From CAYVBJ01 sp964449075 (GTDB taxonomy: Bacteria; Bacteroidota; Rhodothermia; Balneolales; Balneolaceae): a stretch of 64,000 bases of DNA. The stretch lies in contig CAYVBJ010000008.1 of assembly GCA_964449075.1 (NCBI GenBank), forward strand, positions 40,258 through 104,257, in the 5' to 3' direction. A program made the translations under genes and the position numbers. Positions 51,649 through 61,220 of the stretch are shown in pieces. Positions within the stretch are counted from its first letter, which is position 1, and the number at the start of each line of letters is the position of its first letter. The notes beneath the pieces are model-generated. The model searched no databases and was not told the DNA's origin. It saw only the letters and a program-made list of their open reading frames with translations.

Positions 51649-52393
51649 ATTTGTTGGTAATTATTCCGTCCTTTAGAACAGGGAGAACATCCGTTGTATT
51701 TATCTGACAGCAATATTTCGTATCCTCATCTCCGACAATTTCTTTTAACCGAACTGCATGATTTGAGTTTAATATAGTGGATTGTATATCGTGGCCAAAT
51801 TTTTCGTAAAGCCCAAATGATACTTTGGCTCCATCCCTGGCATCAGAATGAAGCTGCCCGTCCACAAGTTCATGAATTATTTTGCCTGAGAGCAGCATAT
51901 CCTCAAGAGCAAGCCGCCCCTGCCATCCCGCGCAGACCAATACAATATCTGTATCGGTCTTCCGGAGTCCTTCAACAATTGTACTCACATTTAAAAAACC
52001 TGCCACATACACATTCGCAGCATTAACCGATTTTTTCATGGCTTTTGTGCCATTTGTTGTTTTAAATATAACTGTTTTTCCGCCAATTACTTCCGGTGTA
52101 TACTCAAGAGGTGAATTCCCCAAATCATACCCCTCGATTTTCTTACCCTCTTTTTCGCCGCAAAGCAGGTAGTTATCCGAGTCCACACTTTGTGAAATCC
52201 TGCTTGCTTCAGCCATATCATCAACCGGTATAATACCTTTTGCGCCATTTAAGAGTGCTGTTATAATAGTTGATGAGGCTCTCAGAACATCAATAACAAC
52301 AACCGTTTTATTTCTCAGTTCCTCTTCATGAAATGACTGAGCCGAAAAAAACACATCAAGCCTGCTGATCTTATCCATAAGGTTATTTTGCAT
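51638..52393 (-). CDS. comB: ComB, 2-phosphosulfolactate phosphatase
   Basis: This Mg-dependent phosphatase releases 3-sulfolactate from phosphosulfolactate. The roughly 250-residue protein has VVVIDVLRASSTIITAL, GEKEGKKIEGYDLGNSP, TTNGTKA and VCAGWQGRLALEDMLLSG, all ComB hallmarks. I use the ATG at 52393 (a TTG precedes it). In methanogens it serves coenzyme M synthesis; in bacteria of this group sulfolactate or sulfonolipid pathways are possible, but no comA or comC is in the window. It ends within ftsK and begins 8 bp after gcvT. Confidence 0.93.
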   Translation of the reverse strand: MQNNLMDKISRLDVFFSAQSFHEEELRNKTVVVIDVLRASSTIITALLNGAKGIIPVDDMAEASRISQSVDSDNYLLCGEKEGKKIEGYDLGNSPLEYTPEVIGGKTVIFKTTNGTKAMKKSVNAANVYVAGFLNVSTIVEGLRKTDTDIVLVCAGWQGRLALEDMLLSGKIIHELVDGQLHSDARDGAKVSFGLYEKFGHDIQSTILNSNHAVRLKEIVGDEDTKYCCQINTTDVLPVLKDGIITNKYGE

Positions 52394-52400
52394 CAATTAA

Positions 52401-53498
52401 TTATTTTTTTATAAACGGTGGCTTTTGTACTGTGGCGGACTTCAATTTGTTTCTGATTGCTATACGTATGTCTGAACCATCAGCTGCCTGATCTATATCT
52501 ATATATCCCAATCCAATCCCTTTGCCCAGGGTTATGGATTGTGATCCGCTTGTCACAAAACCGGCAATTTTGCCTTCCGGCGTACAAATATCATAACCGC
52601 TCCTCGGAACCTGTCTCTCTTCACTCATTACAAATCCTGTCAGGCGCCTCGTTATACCCTCTTCTTTCTGTTTTAAAAGAGCTTCGCGGCCAATAAAATC
52701 GCCTTTATCCAGTTTAGTCAGCCATCCCATTCGTGCCTCGAGAGGAGTAGTGTCTTTGGTTATATCATTTCCATAGAGAGCAAACCCCATTTCAAGACGA
52801 AGCGTGTCTCTTGCACCCAGTCCGGCAGGCTCAAGTCCAAAATTTTTCCCGGACTTCATCAAACCGTCCCATATTTTCAGCGGATCCGAAATCTCAGTAT
52901 CGATATATAATTCAAACCCCTTTTCACCGGTGTATCCTGTAGCTGAGATGATAATGTCATTTTCTCCGGCAACAGAACCGGTTTCAAAATTGTAGAAGCC
53001 AATATTATCAATATCAGTATCGGTCAGCTTCTTAAGGAGGGATACAGAATCAGGCCCCTGCAAGGCAAGTAAGGCTGTTTTTCCCGAAACATTTACGAGT
53101 ATGGCGCCGGCTTCATTTTTACCGGTTATCCAATTCCAGTCCTTTTCAATATTTGATGCATTTACAACCATCATGTAGTGTTCAGCTTCAATCATGTAAA
53201 TAATAAGATCATCTACGATTCCGCCATCTTCGTAACACATGGCCGTATACTGAGCTTTTCCGGGTGATAAAACGGAAACATCATTCACAGTAAGCAGTTG
53301 AAGTAATTTTTCTGCATTGGGACCGCATACAAGAAATTCACCCATATGTGAAACATCAAATAGTCCGGCTGCACTACGCACCGCATTGTGTTCCTGTTTG
53401 ATGCCCTTATACTGCACCGGCATCTCATAGCCGCCAAAGTCGATTAACTTACCGCCCAGTGCAATATGTTTTTTATAAAAAGGTGTCTGTTTCAACAT
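52401..53498 (-). CDS. gcvT: Aminomethyltransferase of the glycine cleavage system (T protein)
   Basis: The 365-residue folate enzyme takes the aminomethyl group from the H-protein lipoyl arm and releases ammonia, giving methylene-tetrahydrofolate. Clear GcvT blocks are FGGYEMPVQY, LFDVSHMGEF, GGIVDDLIIY (folate-site Asp), GYTGEKGFELY and GLGARDTLRLEMG. The length is typical. Other gcv genes are not nearby. It heads the comB-ftsK-lolA run. Confidence 0.96.
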   Translation of the reverse strand: MLKQTPFYKKHIALGGKLIDFGGYEMPVQYKGIKQEHNAVRSAAGLFDVSHMGEFLVCGPNAEKLLQLLTVNDVSVLSPGKAQYTAMCYEDGGIVDDLIIYMIEAEHYMMVVNASNIEKDWNWITGKNEAGAILVNVSGKTALLALQGPDSVSLLKKLTDTDIDNIGFYNFETGSVAGENDIIISATGYTGEKGFELYIDTEISDPLKIWDGLMKSGKNFGLEPAGLGARDTLRLEMGFALYGNDITKDTTPLEARMGWLTKLDKGDFIGREALLKQKEEGITRRLTGFVMSEERQVPRSGYDICTPEGKIAGFVTSGSQSITLGKGIGLGYIDIDQAADGSDIRIAIRNKLKSATVQKPPFIKK

Positions 53499-53967
53499 GT
53501 TCTCTGTAATAAATATACGGTTTGAATGCTTCTGATTTATAATTCAAATTACCACAAGTGAATATAAACGATCCTGTAATGCAATATGACTGTTAATAGG
53601 ATTTTATCTGTTGATCGATATTAGTTATAAAATAGATGACTTAAATCCCAACTTAATTTAAGGAATGGGGTTGTAAACCTGGAAGATGTTATGAGGTTGA
53701 ATTCAATGCCGATGATATTTCAGCTATATATGTATCCGATACGTAACTGTCTAAAAGGTACGCATTTCTGATGATTTTTAAAGAATTCGTTAGCGCAAAA
53801 GGTAATGAATTCTAAATTAATCGATTGCAGCAGAGTAAGTAATCAATAATCATATAAAGACTGACGGTTTCTGGAACTTGAAGTCAATGCTATTCCGTTT
53901 AATTTACATCGGCAATATTGTATCTTATGAAAAAATTAGTATAAAGTTTCTTCAACCATTTTAAATC
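53499..53967. other. 469-bp divergent spacer between gcvT and the Mrp gene
   Basis: AT-rich with no convincing frame or RNA gene. An inverted pair AGAATTC/GAATTCT lies near 53783-53814. Promoters for both flanking genes must lie here but I could not place them firmly. Confidence 0.5.
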
Positions 53968-55095
53968 ATGAGTATCAAAAAAGAACAAATTATTCACGCA
54001 TTAACACATGTTATTCATCCTGAGTTTAAAAAGGATCTTGTTACTCTTGATATGATTCAGGATTTAATTGTGCAGGAAAAGTATATTTCGTTTACACTTG
54101 AACTTCCTGAAAAAAATGATTCACTTGTCCATCAACTGAAAGAAGAGTGCGAACAAGCCATTCACAAATTTGTAGATGGCGAGGCTGTTGTTGATATAAC
54201 AGCTGGTATTAATATCTCCAAAAAAAGGGATCTTAAAAATGATGGCAGCAACCCTCAAAAGCAGGAAAAAGCTGAACCTGCACTCTCCGGGGTAAAAAAC
54301 ATTATTGCTGTTGCTTCCGGTAAGGGCGGGGTCGGAAAATCTACTGTAGCTGCAAACCTGGCTGTTTCACTGGCTCGTTCAGGAGCTTCTGTGGGACTGC
54401 TGGACACCGACATTTATGGCCCAAGCGTCCCTACCATGTTTGGTATCACAGAGCGCCCCAACATTACCACACAGAAAAAGCTTATTCCCATCGAAAAATA
54501 TGGAGTAAAACTTGTATCCATGGGTTTTTTGGTGGATACAGACCAGGCGATGATCTGGCGTGGCCCTATGGTAACAAGCGCGGTTAAACAATTTATGGAA
54601 GAAGTAGAATGGGGTGAACTTGATTACATGGTTCTTGATCTGCCTCCCGGAACCGGCGACATTCAGCTTACAATTGTTCAAACCGTTCCTCTTACAGGCG
54701 CTGTGATTGTCTCAACTCCACAAAACGTTGCTCTGGATGATGCGCGAAAAGGTGTAGCAATGTTCCGGAAAGTGGATGTGCCTGTTTTGGGAATTATTGA
54801 AAATATGGCCTGTTTCATTCCCCCGGATATGCCTGAAAAGAAATATTATATTTTTGGAAAACACGGTGCGAGAAAGCTGGCCCAAAAAATGGAAGTACCT
54901 TTTCTTGGCGAGATTCCGATTGAAGAGAATATCAGGGATACAAGTGATAAGGGCGAGCCCATTGTATCGGCTGACCAGGCGTCTAAATCGGCGGAAGTTT
55001 TTATTGAAATCAGTAACAGGGTTCAGCAGGTTCTGGCATTGAGAAAAAAAGAACAGCCTGAGTCTAAAAAAATTGATATAAAATTCCGGCCGTGA
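53968..55095 (+). CDS. Mrp/ApbC-type P-loop ATPase, iron-sulfur cluster carrier
   Basis: The 375-residue protein has an N-terminal MIP18/DUF59-like domain (about 1-85) and a NBP35/Mrp ATPase domain (about 105-355) with the deviant Walker A GKGGVGKS (118-125) and DLPPGTGD. It is thought to carry Fe-S clusters to target proteins. The CxxC pair that binds the bridging cluster in ApbC is absent: the loop reads ENMACFIPPDMPEKKYYIFG with one Cys, as I recall for other Bacteroidota Mrp proteins. The gene ends next to the palindromic repeat island. Confidence 0.93.
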   Translation: MSIKKEQIIHALTHVIHPEFKKDLVTLDMIQDLIVQEKYISFTLELPEKNDSLVHQLKEECEQAIHKFVDGEAVVDITAGINISKKRDLKNDGSNPQKQEKAEPALSGVKNIIAVASGKGGVGKSTVAANLAVSLARSGASVGLLDTDIYGPSVPTMFGITERPNITTQKKLIPIEKYGVKLVSMGFLVDTDQAMIWRGPMVTSAVKQFMEEVEWGELDYMVLDLPPGTGDIQLTIVQTVPLTGAVIVSTPQNVALDDARKGVAMFRKVDVPVLGIIENMACFIPPDMPEKKYYIFGKHGARKLAQKMEVPFLGEIPIEENIRDTSDKGEPIVSADQASKSAEVFIEISNRVQQVLALRKKEQPESKKIDIKFRP

Positions 55096-55184
55096 GCCGT
55101 CCGGCAGAACAGGCGCGTTTGCAAAAAACCATATCGGGGCCGGATTTGTTTCAACAGCCGTTTAAAATGTTGGGAGATACAGAT

Positions 55185-57030
55185 GGTAAACCCCGGATAA
55201 CGTTGATTCAAATTTTGCCCGTTCCCATCGGATTAAGATTTCCGGGCTTTTATGAAATCGCCGCCGATGGGGTGGTTGGTATGCGCGTCTTTATTGCTAC
55301 CTACCAGTCGTCTCTACAAGACGTTTTCTCTGTCCTGAATTTTCAATAGTCTTTGTTTGCATCAGCATGCAATTGTATTTCTCGCAAATATACTATCAAG
55401 AAAAACTGTAAAAAATGGTATGCACGTCCAAGGTGCTGATTTTTTACTTTTGCCAAGAATCCCGTCCCGGAGGGCCGGCTCGTGGGTAGAAAAAATGGTA
55501 GCAGTATCCACACATCCCGAGGCAGGATTCTGCCATCGACCGTTAATGTTGTCGAGGGATGCCACTGGAAAATAACGGAAAAGAACCCACCGGATAACGT
55601 TGATAAAAACCAGCGTGCGTTCCCATCGGGTTTTGATTCCCCGGCCTTTATGAAATCGCCGCCGATGGGTTTAATGATGGATCTCAATTTTCCCCCGGTT
55701 AAAACCGGGGGCAATGGATATCATCTTTGTTTTATACCTACCAGTCGTCTCTACGAGATGTTTTCTCTGTCCTGAATTTTCAATAATCCTTGTTTGCATC
55801 AGCATGCAATTGTATTTCTCGCAAATATACTATCATAAAAACTGTAAAAAATGGTATGCGCGTCCAAGGTGCTGATTTTTTACTTTTGCCAAGAATCCCG
55901 TCCCGGAGGGCCGGCTCGTGGGTAGAAAAAATGGTAGCCGTTTCCACACATTCCGAGACTGGATTCTGCCATCGCCCGTTAATTGGAATCGAGGGATGCC
56001 GGCAGCAAATCCCGACATTGAACACACGGGGGTAGCGTTGATTCAAATTTTGCCCGTTCCCATCGGATTCAGATTTCCGGGCTTTTATGAAATCGCCGCC
56101 GATGGGTTTAATGATGGATCTCAATTTTCCCCCGGTTAAAACCGGGGGCAATGGATATCATCTTTGTTTTATACCTACCAGTCGTCTCTACGAGATGTTT
56201 TCTCTGTCCTGAATTTTCAATAATCCTTGTTTGCATCAGCATGCAATTGTATTTCTCGCAAATATACTATCATAAAAACTGTAAAAAATGGTATGCGCGT
56301 CCAAGGTGCTGATTTTTTACTTTTGCCAAGAATCCCGTCCCGGAGGGCCGGCTCGTGGGTAGAAAAAATGGTAGCCGTTTCCACACATTCCGAGACTGGA
56401 TTCTGCCATCGCCCGTTAATTGGAATCGAGGGATGCCGGCAGCAAATCCCGACATTGAACACACGGGGGTAGCGTTGATTCAAATTTTGCCCGTTCCCAT
56501 CGGATTTTGGTTCCCGGTCCTTTATGAAATCGCCGCCGATGGGTTTTAAAGATGCATCCCATTTACCCCCGGTTAAAACCGAGGGCAATGGATATCTTTT
56601 TTCATGAAAAGACAATTATTGAAAAAGTTCACATTCTCTGATTCCGCTATTGAACCCGTCCTGTAAGGACGACCTGTTTATAGAACGACAGGGGCACCAA
56701 ACAGACACATCCCGAGACCGGATTCTGCCATCGACCGTTAATGTTGTCGAGGGATGCCACTGGAAAATAACGGAAAAGAACCCACCGGATAACGTTGATA
56801 AAAACCAGCGTGCGTTCCCATCGGGTTTTGATTCCCCGGCCTTTATGAAATCGCCGCCGATGGGTTTAATGATGGATCTCAATTTTCCCCCGGTTAAAAC
56901 CGGGGGCAATGGATATCATCTTTGTTTTATACCCACCAGTCGTCTCTACGAGACGTTTTCTCTGTCCTGAATTTTCAATAATCTTTGTTTGCACCAGCAT
57001 GCAATTGTATTTCTCGCATGTAAAATAGAT
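55185..57030. repeat. Island of palindromic repeats, 437-bp units
   Basis: A core that starts GTCGTCTCTAC and runs to GTATTTCTCGCA occurs at 55307, 55744, 56181 and 56939, spaced 437, 437 and 758 bp. Between cores lie inverted pairs CCCATCGG/CCGATGGG (for example 55224-55271) and CCCCCGGTT/AACCGGGGG (55692-55711, 56129-56148, 56887-56906, and an altered copy near 56566). Two middle versions occur in the order A, B, B, A. At 56651-56690 a different palindromic piece (GTCCTGTAAGGAC) is inserted. The small frames crossing it are palindrome-driven and not credible genes. Confidence 0.85.
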
Positions 57031-57064
57031 CTCTTGAAAACATAGACATCGAATGCAGTCCTTT

Positions 57065-57643
57065 TTAATCGTCCGGATTGATTGGCACCGGATTGACTGG
57101 CGGAGAGCCAGGAAGAATATCTATCTTTTGCCAATCAATTTCGGCGATGTAGTGGGCCTCAGCACCCGAATGGTACCTGATCTGAAAATACCGGTCCGGA
57201 TTGTACAGGGTGATCGATCCACGCAAATGGCCCTCTTCTACAGTTAAAGCGACCTGACCATCGTAAGGAGATAAAACAGTCGCTGAAACAGAAGTCAGCT
57301 CCAGAATTTCCTGAATCCGCTGAACTTCAGCCTCAATCTTCAGATCCCGGTCCAGAGAGATAGTTAACCCGGCTCCCTTCTCAAGATTCAAAATTTCATC
57401 AACTGACCTGCCAGGTTCCACATAGGCGTAAGCAATAACCCTGTCCTCTCTGAGGGATTCCGAAATGCCTCTTTCGGGATCATCTGCTGGTAAAAAGAGA
57501 TTGTCTTCTCCACTATCGCTGATGTCAAGTTTTGACAGAGTATCTCCGGTACTGTTTTCATCCTGTTCACCGGCCGAATCCCGTTGGCATGAAAAAGAAA
57601 ATAAAAGAACCATCACCCAAAGTACCGAAATTAATTTTATCAT
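57065..57643 (-). CDS. Small lipoprotein resembling a detached metalloprotease pro-domain
   Basis: The 192-residue lipoprotein has its lipobox in FSFSC (Cys19). After an acidic stretch (about 20-60), the part from about 95 to 175 (ATVLSPYDGQVALTVEEG, then HLRGSITLYNPDRYFQIRY and AHYIAEIDW) has the strand pattern of M12-type protease pro-domains (surface-exposed strand, G-x-I, x-Y-x-I). It lies 24 bp downstream of a secreted metzincin-like protease gene on the same strand. It may be an inhibitor or chaperone of that enzyme. This is a fold guess, not a firm match. The C-terminus ends in PPVNPVPINPDD. Confidence 0.65.
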   Translation of the reverse strand: MIKLISVLWVMVLLFSFSCQRDSAGEQDENSTGDTLSKLDISDSGEDNLFLPADDPERGISESLREDRVIAYAYVEPGRSVDEILNLEKGAGLTISLDRDLKIEAEVQRIQEILELTSVSATVLSPYDGQVALTVEEGHLRGSITLYNPDRYFQIRYHSGAEAHYIAEIDWQKIDILPGSPPVNPVPINPDD

Positions 57644-57667
57644 TATTATTTACGTTTGATCTGTTGC

Positions 57668-60439
57668 CTATTTAATGAGCGTCATTCGCTTGGTAAGTGA
57701 TTCCTGCGGAGTAACAAGCCGGTAAATATATATTCCGCTGGAAAGTGAACTTCCATCAAATGAAATCGTGTGCCTGCCGGCTGACCTGGTTTCATCATTG
57801 AGTAAGGTGGCTACTTTTTGTCCAACCACGTTATAGACTTCCAGGGATACATTTGCAGCCCGGTTTAATTCAAAATTAATAATCGTGCTGGGATTGAATG
57901 GATTCGGAAAATTCTGTTCGAGTTTAATCTCCCTCGGTATTTCCGGGTCTTCTTCATTAGATACCGTATTATTTACATTCAGCCGCACTGGTATCGTTTT
58001 GGTCTGGGCGGCCGGATCATTCGTTGACAGGATCAGATCCGCCTCAAATGTTCCTTCTTCTTTACCGAATGACTGAAAATTCAGCATCAGGTCCTCCGTT
58101 TCACCGGGAGCAACCACGCCACCCTGTTTTTCCACCTCAAGCCAGGAAAACGGCTGAAACGGACGGGATATGCTGATATTATCAATATCAAACGTAGCCC
58201 CGCTTACATTGTTTGTATTGATCAGGAGAAATGAATCGAGTTTTTTTCCGGTTGTATAAGGCGTTGTGGCTATCTGAGAGTTATCATAAAAATATCTGAT
58301 TATCTCATCATCAGGATCATAGGTAATCTTTAAGTTTTTATAAACATTTACATCATAAGCTACAGTTTGTGAAAACCCAACGCCCCCCTCCTGATTTAGA
58401 TTACGAACATATATAAAACCGTCTGTAAAAAAAACAGCTCCGGCTGAGATCTCACCTGTATTGTCATCTCGCATCAACACATCGTATCTTTCGAACTGAT
58501 TGGATGTACTAGGACTTATGGAAATATCAGCCGAAAACTCAAATGCACCAAAAGGCTGAGGACCAAAGTAGGGGCTTTGTACCCTGATTGCATTGCTCGA
58601 TTCAGTTTTTTGAGTAAACCGGAAATGTAAAGAGCCGTTTGATGGATTTACTCCTGAAATATTAAATACCTCATTATCAGAAAACCCTCTCCAGCCACCT
58701 GTTGCTGATGTCTCACCGGAAGAAAAACCGTCTGACATAGCAAAGCTTTCAGTAAAAATTTCGCCAGTTTCTGCAGCCGGAGAAAATAGCGAACTTTGAG
58801 ATTCAGAGCTTCCAGTCAATTCGATTTCCTTTAATTCAATCCATTCAGAAGTTAAGCTTTGACCGCGTATCTGTTTAGTTAATCCGCTTGACCTGTTAAG
58901 GCTGCTGCTAAAATCAAAATCCAGGTTCCAGACAAGCGGCTGTTCTCCGGAAGCAGCATTATTTGATATTTGCAGAGGGAAAGTAAAACTGTCTTCCCTG
59001 TTGATATCAATTTCGATAAAGTCTTCGGAAGCAGACAAGACCGGAGAATCAGTAACCGAGAGCCGATAAAAAGAGACCGATCGTTTTGCCTGGTTTAAAC
59101 TAAGTGCTGCATTGGCCGGGCCAAGACCATTTCCGGAGTTGGTACCGGTCGGATTTCCCTGGAAAGAGATACTGGGATTGGAAAAGTGCTGAACCGTTCT
59201 GAAATTCAGATCTTGAGGAATTTGGCTCATAATTGTCTGAAACTTCTGAAGTGTTGATTCTTCCCACAAAAAGCCTGCGGAATATTCAAACATGCCACCA
59301 ACTTCTCCCGCCGGAGCAGCAGAACGGGAATCCCTGTCATGAACCAGTCCCAGGTTATGACCAATTTCATGAACCAGTGTAAATCCAAAACCCACTTGCT
59401 GAACCCTGTTCATAGAAAATCCCAGCTCAGGCACGCCGGATACCACAGGCAACCGCCAAGCTACGCCACCTGTATCATCGATATCTAAAATCCCGGCCAC
59501 CACATCGGCTCCGGATTCATTTCTGAAATCATGGACTTCAAGAAACTGATCACTTGGAATGCCCTCATCCTCCCACGGGTTAAAGTCGGGTTTAGCAGTC
59601 ATGTTTTTAAGACGATCCGTTGTGCTGTCAAACTCCTCGCTGTTTTCACTAAAGTTAACCTCTTCAGCCCGGACCAGACGAAGTTCAATTGAAACACCAC
59701 TGTTATCAAAAGCACCCTGTGATAGTATCATTGCCTGCGAAATAAGGTTCTCAATAGAGCCGAATTCCTGCCGCCCTTCAGCCCACGTTTTTGCCGCCGG
59801 TGAGTAGACTAAGAGCAAATCAACTGTAATTTCTTCTTCAATTTCCGATGCAAGAGCTTCAATACTCGGAACAATTCGTGATTCATTAATTTGAAAACCG
59901 GTTTCCGGGGTTGATAAATCAGTACTACTGAGGGTATGTTTGTGATTGTCAAAACTGCAGAGAAGATTACCGGAATGGTCTGTTTGATGGATAATAGCAG
60001 ACTCCGAATCAGGATCATATCGTATATCCATTTCACTGTTGAGATCACCATCCACAATCTTTCCGACAAAAAAACTAGTATTCCTGTCTGTAGTAAACAT
60101 CATGAGGCTGCCGGAACCGTCTGTTGCTTTCGCTATCACTGATTGGCTTCTTTCAAAATAGCTGACCGACCTTATGATTTCAAACTCATGAATTTTACTG
60201 AAATCATCACCCAGCGGCACTTCAAAAGTAACTCCGCCCGTAAAAGAACTATTTTGCAACAGATTAGTGTTCAGTTCAATATGGTAAGATATTAAACCCG
60301 GATCAGAAAAAATCGAATTTTCATTTACTTGTTCTGATACGTTAAACAGATTTCTGTCCAGACTATTTCCAGTTTGGGAATAGAGTGGTAATATTGTTCC
60401 AAACAGAAGAAAGGAAAGTAGAAGTACCTTTTTTTTCAT
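57668..60439 (-). CDS. Secreted metzincin-like zinc protease with T9SS-type sorting domain
   Basis: The 923-residue exported protease has a signal to about residue 22, a pro-domain (about 25-195) and a catalytic domain with the metzincin zinc motif HEIGHNLGLVHD (His357, Glu358, His361, His367). Two beta-sandwich regions follow (about 470-840). The C-terminal sorting domain of about 80 residues (NFPNPFNPSTIINF, VYNVVGQKVATL, GIYIYRLV) is the type A signal used by the type IX secretion system. The enzyme is therefore likely secreted or surface-bound. It forms a pair with the lipoprotein gene downstream. Confidence 0.93.
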   Translation of the reverse strand: MKKKVLLLSFLLFGTILPLYSQTGNSLDRNLFNVSEQVNENSIFSDPGLISYHIELNTNLLQNSSFTGGVTFEVPLGDDFSKIHEFEIIRSVSYFERSQSVIAKATDGSGSLMMFTTDRNTSFFVGKIVDGDLNSEMDIRYDPDSESAIIHQTDHSGNLLCSFDNHKHTLSSTDLSTPETGFQINESRIVPSIEALASEIEEEITVDLLLVYSPAAKTWAEGRQEFGSIENLISQAMILSQGAFDNSGVSIELRLVRAEEVNFSENSEEFDSTTDRLKNMTAKPDFNPWEDEGIPSDQFLEVHDFRNESGADVVAGILDIDDTGGVAWRLPVVSGVPELGFSMNRVQQVGFGFTLVHEIGHNLGLVHDRDSRSAAPAGEVGGMFEYSAGFLWEESTLQKFQTIMSQIPQDLNFRTVQHFSNPSISFQGNPTGTNSGNGLGPANAALSLNQAKRSVSFYRLSVTDSPVLSASEDFIEIDINREDSFTFPLQISNNAASGEQPLVWNLDFDFSSSLNRSSGLTKQIRGQSLTSEWIELKEIELTGSSESQSSLFSPAAETGEIFTESFAMSDGFSSGETSATGGWRGFSDNEVFNISGVNPSNGSLHFRFTQKTESSNAIRVQSPYFGPQPFGAFEFSADISISPSTSNQFERYDVLMRDDNTGEISAGAVFFTDGFIYVRNLNQEGGVGFSQTVAYDVNVYKNLKITYDPDDEIIRYFYDNSQIATTPYTTGKKLDSFLLINTNNVSGATFDIDNISISRPFQPFSWLEVEKQGGVVAPGETEDLMLNFQSFGKEEGTFEADLILSTNDPAAQTKTIPVRLNVNNTVSNEEDPEIPREIKLEQNFPNPFNPSTIINFELNRAANVSLEVYNVVGQKVATLLNDETRSAGRHTISFDGSSLSSGIYIYRLVTPQESLTKRMTLIK

Positions 60440-60575
60440 ATGAATAGAGTGTATCGTTATTTTATAGAACCGGATTTATTTAAATATTTGTACACATATA
60501 AATAAAACAGTGTATTTATATAAGTAATCAAAGAACATTCACATTATCAATAACATTTCTGTAAATAATAAAAGA

Positions 60576-61043
60576 TTGGTAGTACCGGCCCTTTTCGGAT
60601 GGATTTTCATCTGTTTTCTTGTGGCCTGGTTTGCAGCTCAATATTCACCGGGAGCTGCTTCGGGCGTATGGTATGAATCTCTCGAAAGACCGTCATGGAA
60701 CCCGCCGGCCTGGGTATTTGGCCCGGTATGGACTATTCTGTATACCATGATGGGTATATCTGCCTGGCTTGTATGGAAAGATTATGGGTTTTCAAATGCT
60801 CAAACGGCACTTTCTCTGTTCCTGGTACAACTTATTTTGAATGGAGCGTGGTCCTATATTTTCTTTGGATTACATTCATTACCAGGTGCGTCTGTTGAAA
60901 TTCTTTTCCTGCTCCTCTTTATCGGGCTGACAATCTTTCAATTTTATAAAAAATCCAAACCGGCCGCATGGCTTCTGGTGCCGTATTTTCTCTGGGTTGC
61001 ATTTGCTTCGGTTCTCACTTTTGCAATCTGGTCGATGAACTGA
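60576..61043 (+). CDS. tspO: TspO/MBR-family membrane protein
   Basis: The 155-residue protein has five membrane helices and the family motif WNPPAWVFGPVWTILYTMMG, with SLERPSW before it. TspO binds tetrapyrroles and acts in stress response or porphyrin handling. No ATG is present near the N-terminus, so I use the TTG at 60576; the true start may differ by a few codons. It is divergent from the protease, with 136 bp between. Confidence 0.92.
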   Translation: MVVPALFGWIFICFLVAWFAAQYSPGAASGVWYESLERPSWNPPAWVFGPVWTILYTMMGISAWLVWKDYGFSNAQTALSLFLVQLILNGAWSYIFFGLHSLPGASVEILFLLLFIGLTIFQFYKKSKPAAWLLVPYFLWVAFASVLTFAIWSMN

Positions 61044-61136
61044 TTGTAAGTAAATCTATCTGATTTTACCAACCTGCGGGCGGCTGTGCTAAATGTAGTT
61101 GACAGCAGTTCTTTTAAATAGTTGTAAAATGAGTTA

Positions 61137-61192
61137 TTCGTGTTGCCTCGTGTCCTCGCGTCCTGGTGGCAAAACCCGGCAGTATATTGTCA
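61137..61192. repeat. Dispersed repeat, copy 2
   Basis: Aligns with 30432-30486, sharing TTCGTGTTGC, GTGTCCTCG, GTGGCAAAAC and CGGCAGT. It lies in the 177-bp gap between tspO and the end of tyrA, where both genes end. Confidence 0.6.
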
Positions 61193-61220
61193 CGAATTGG
61201 TCAGCTGGCAGTTCAAAGAT

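Noticed and set aside
53968..55095. Loss of function of the Mrp protein because the CxxC pair is missing
   Set aside because: Other Bacteroidota Mrp proteins, as far as I recall, have the same loop without CxxC, and the ATPase motifs are intact.
55343..56909. Several overlapping frames on both strands beginning with phrases such as MPPVLTGGK
   Set aside because: They are products of palindromic repeats read in both directions. The same peptide appears in each copy and on neither strand is there a credible gene start or domain.
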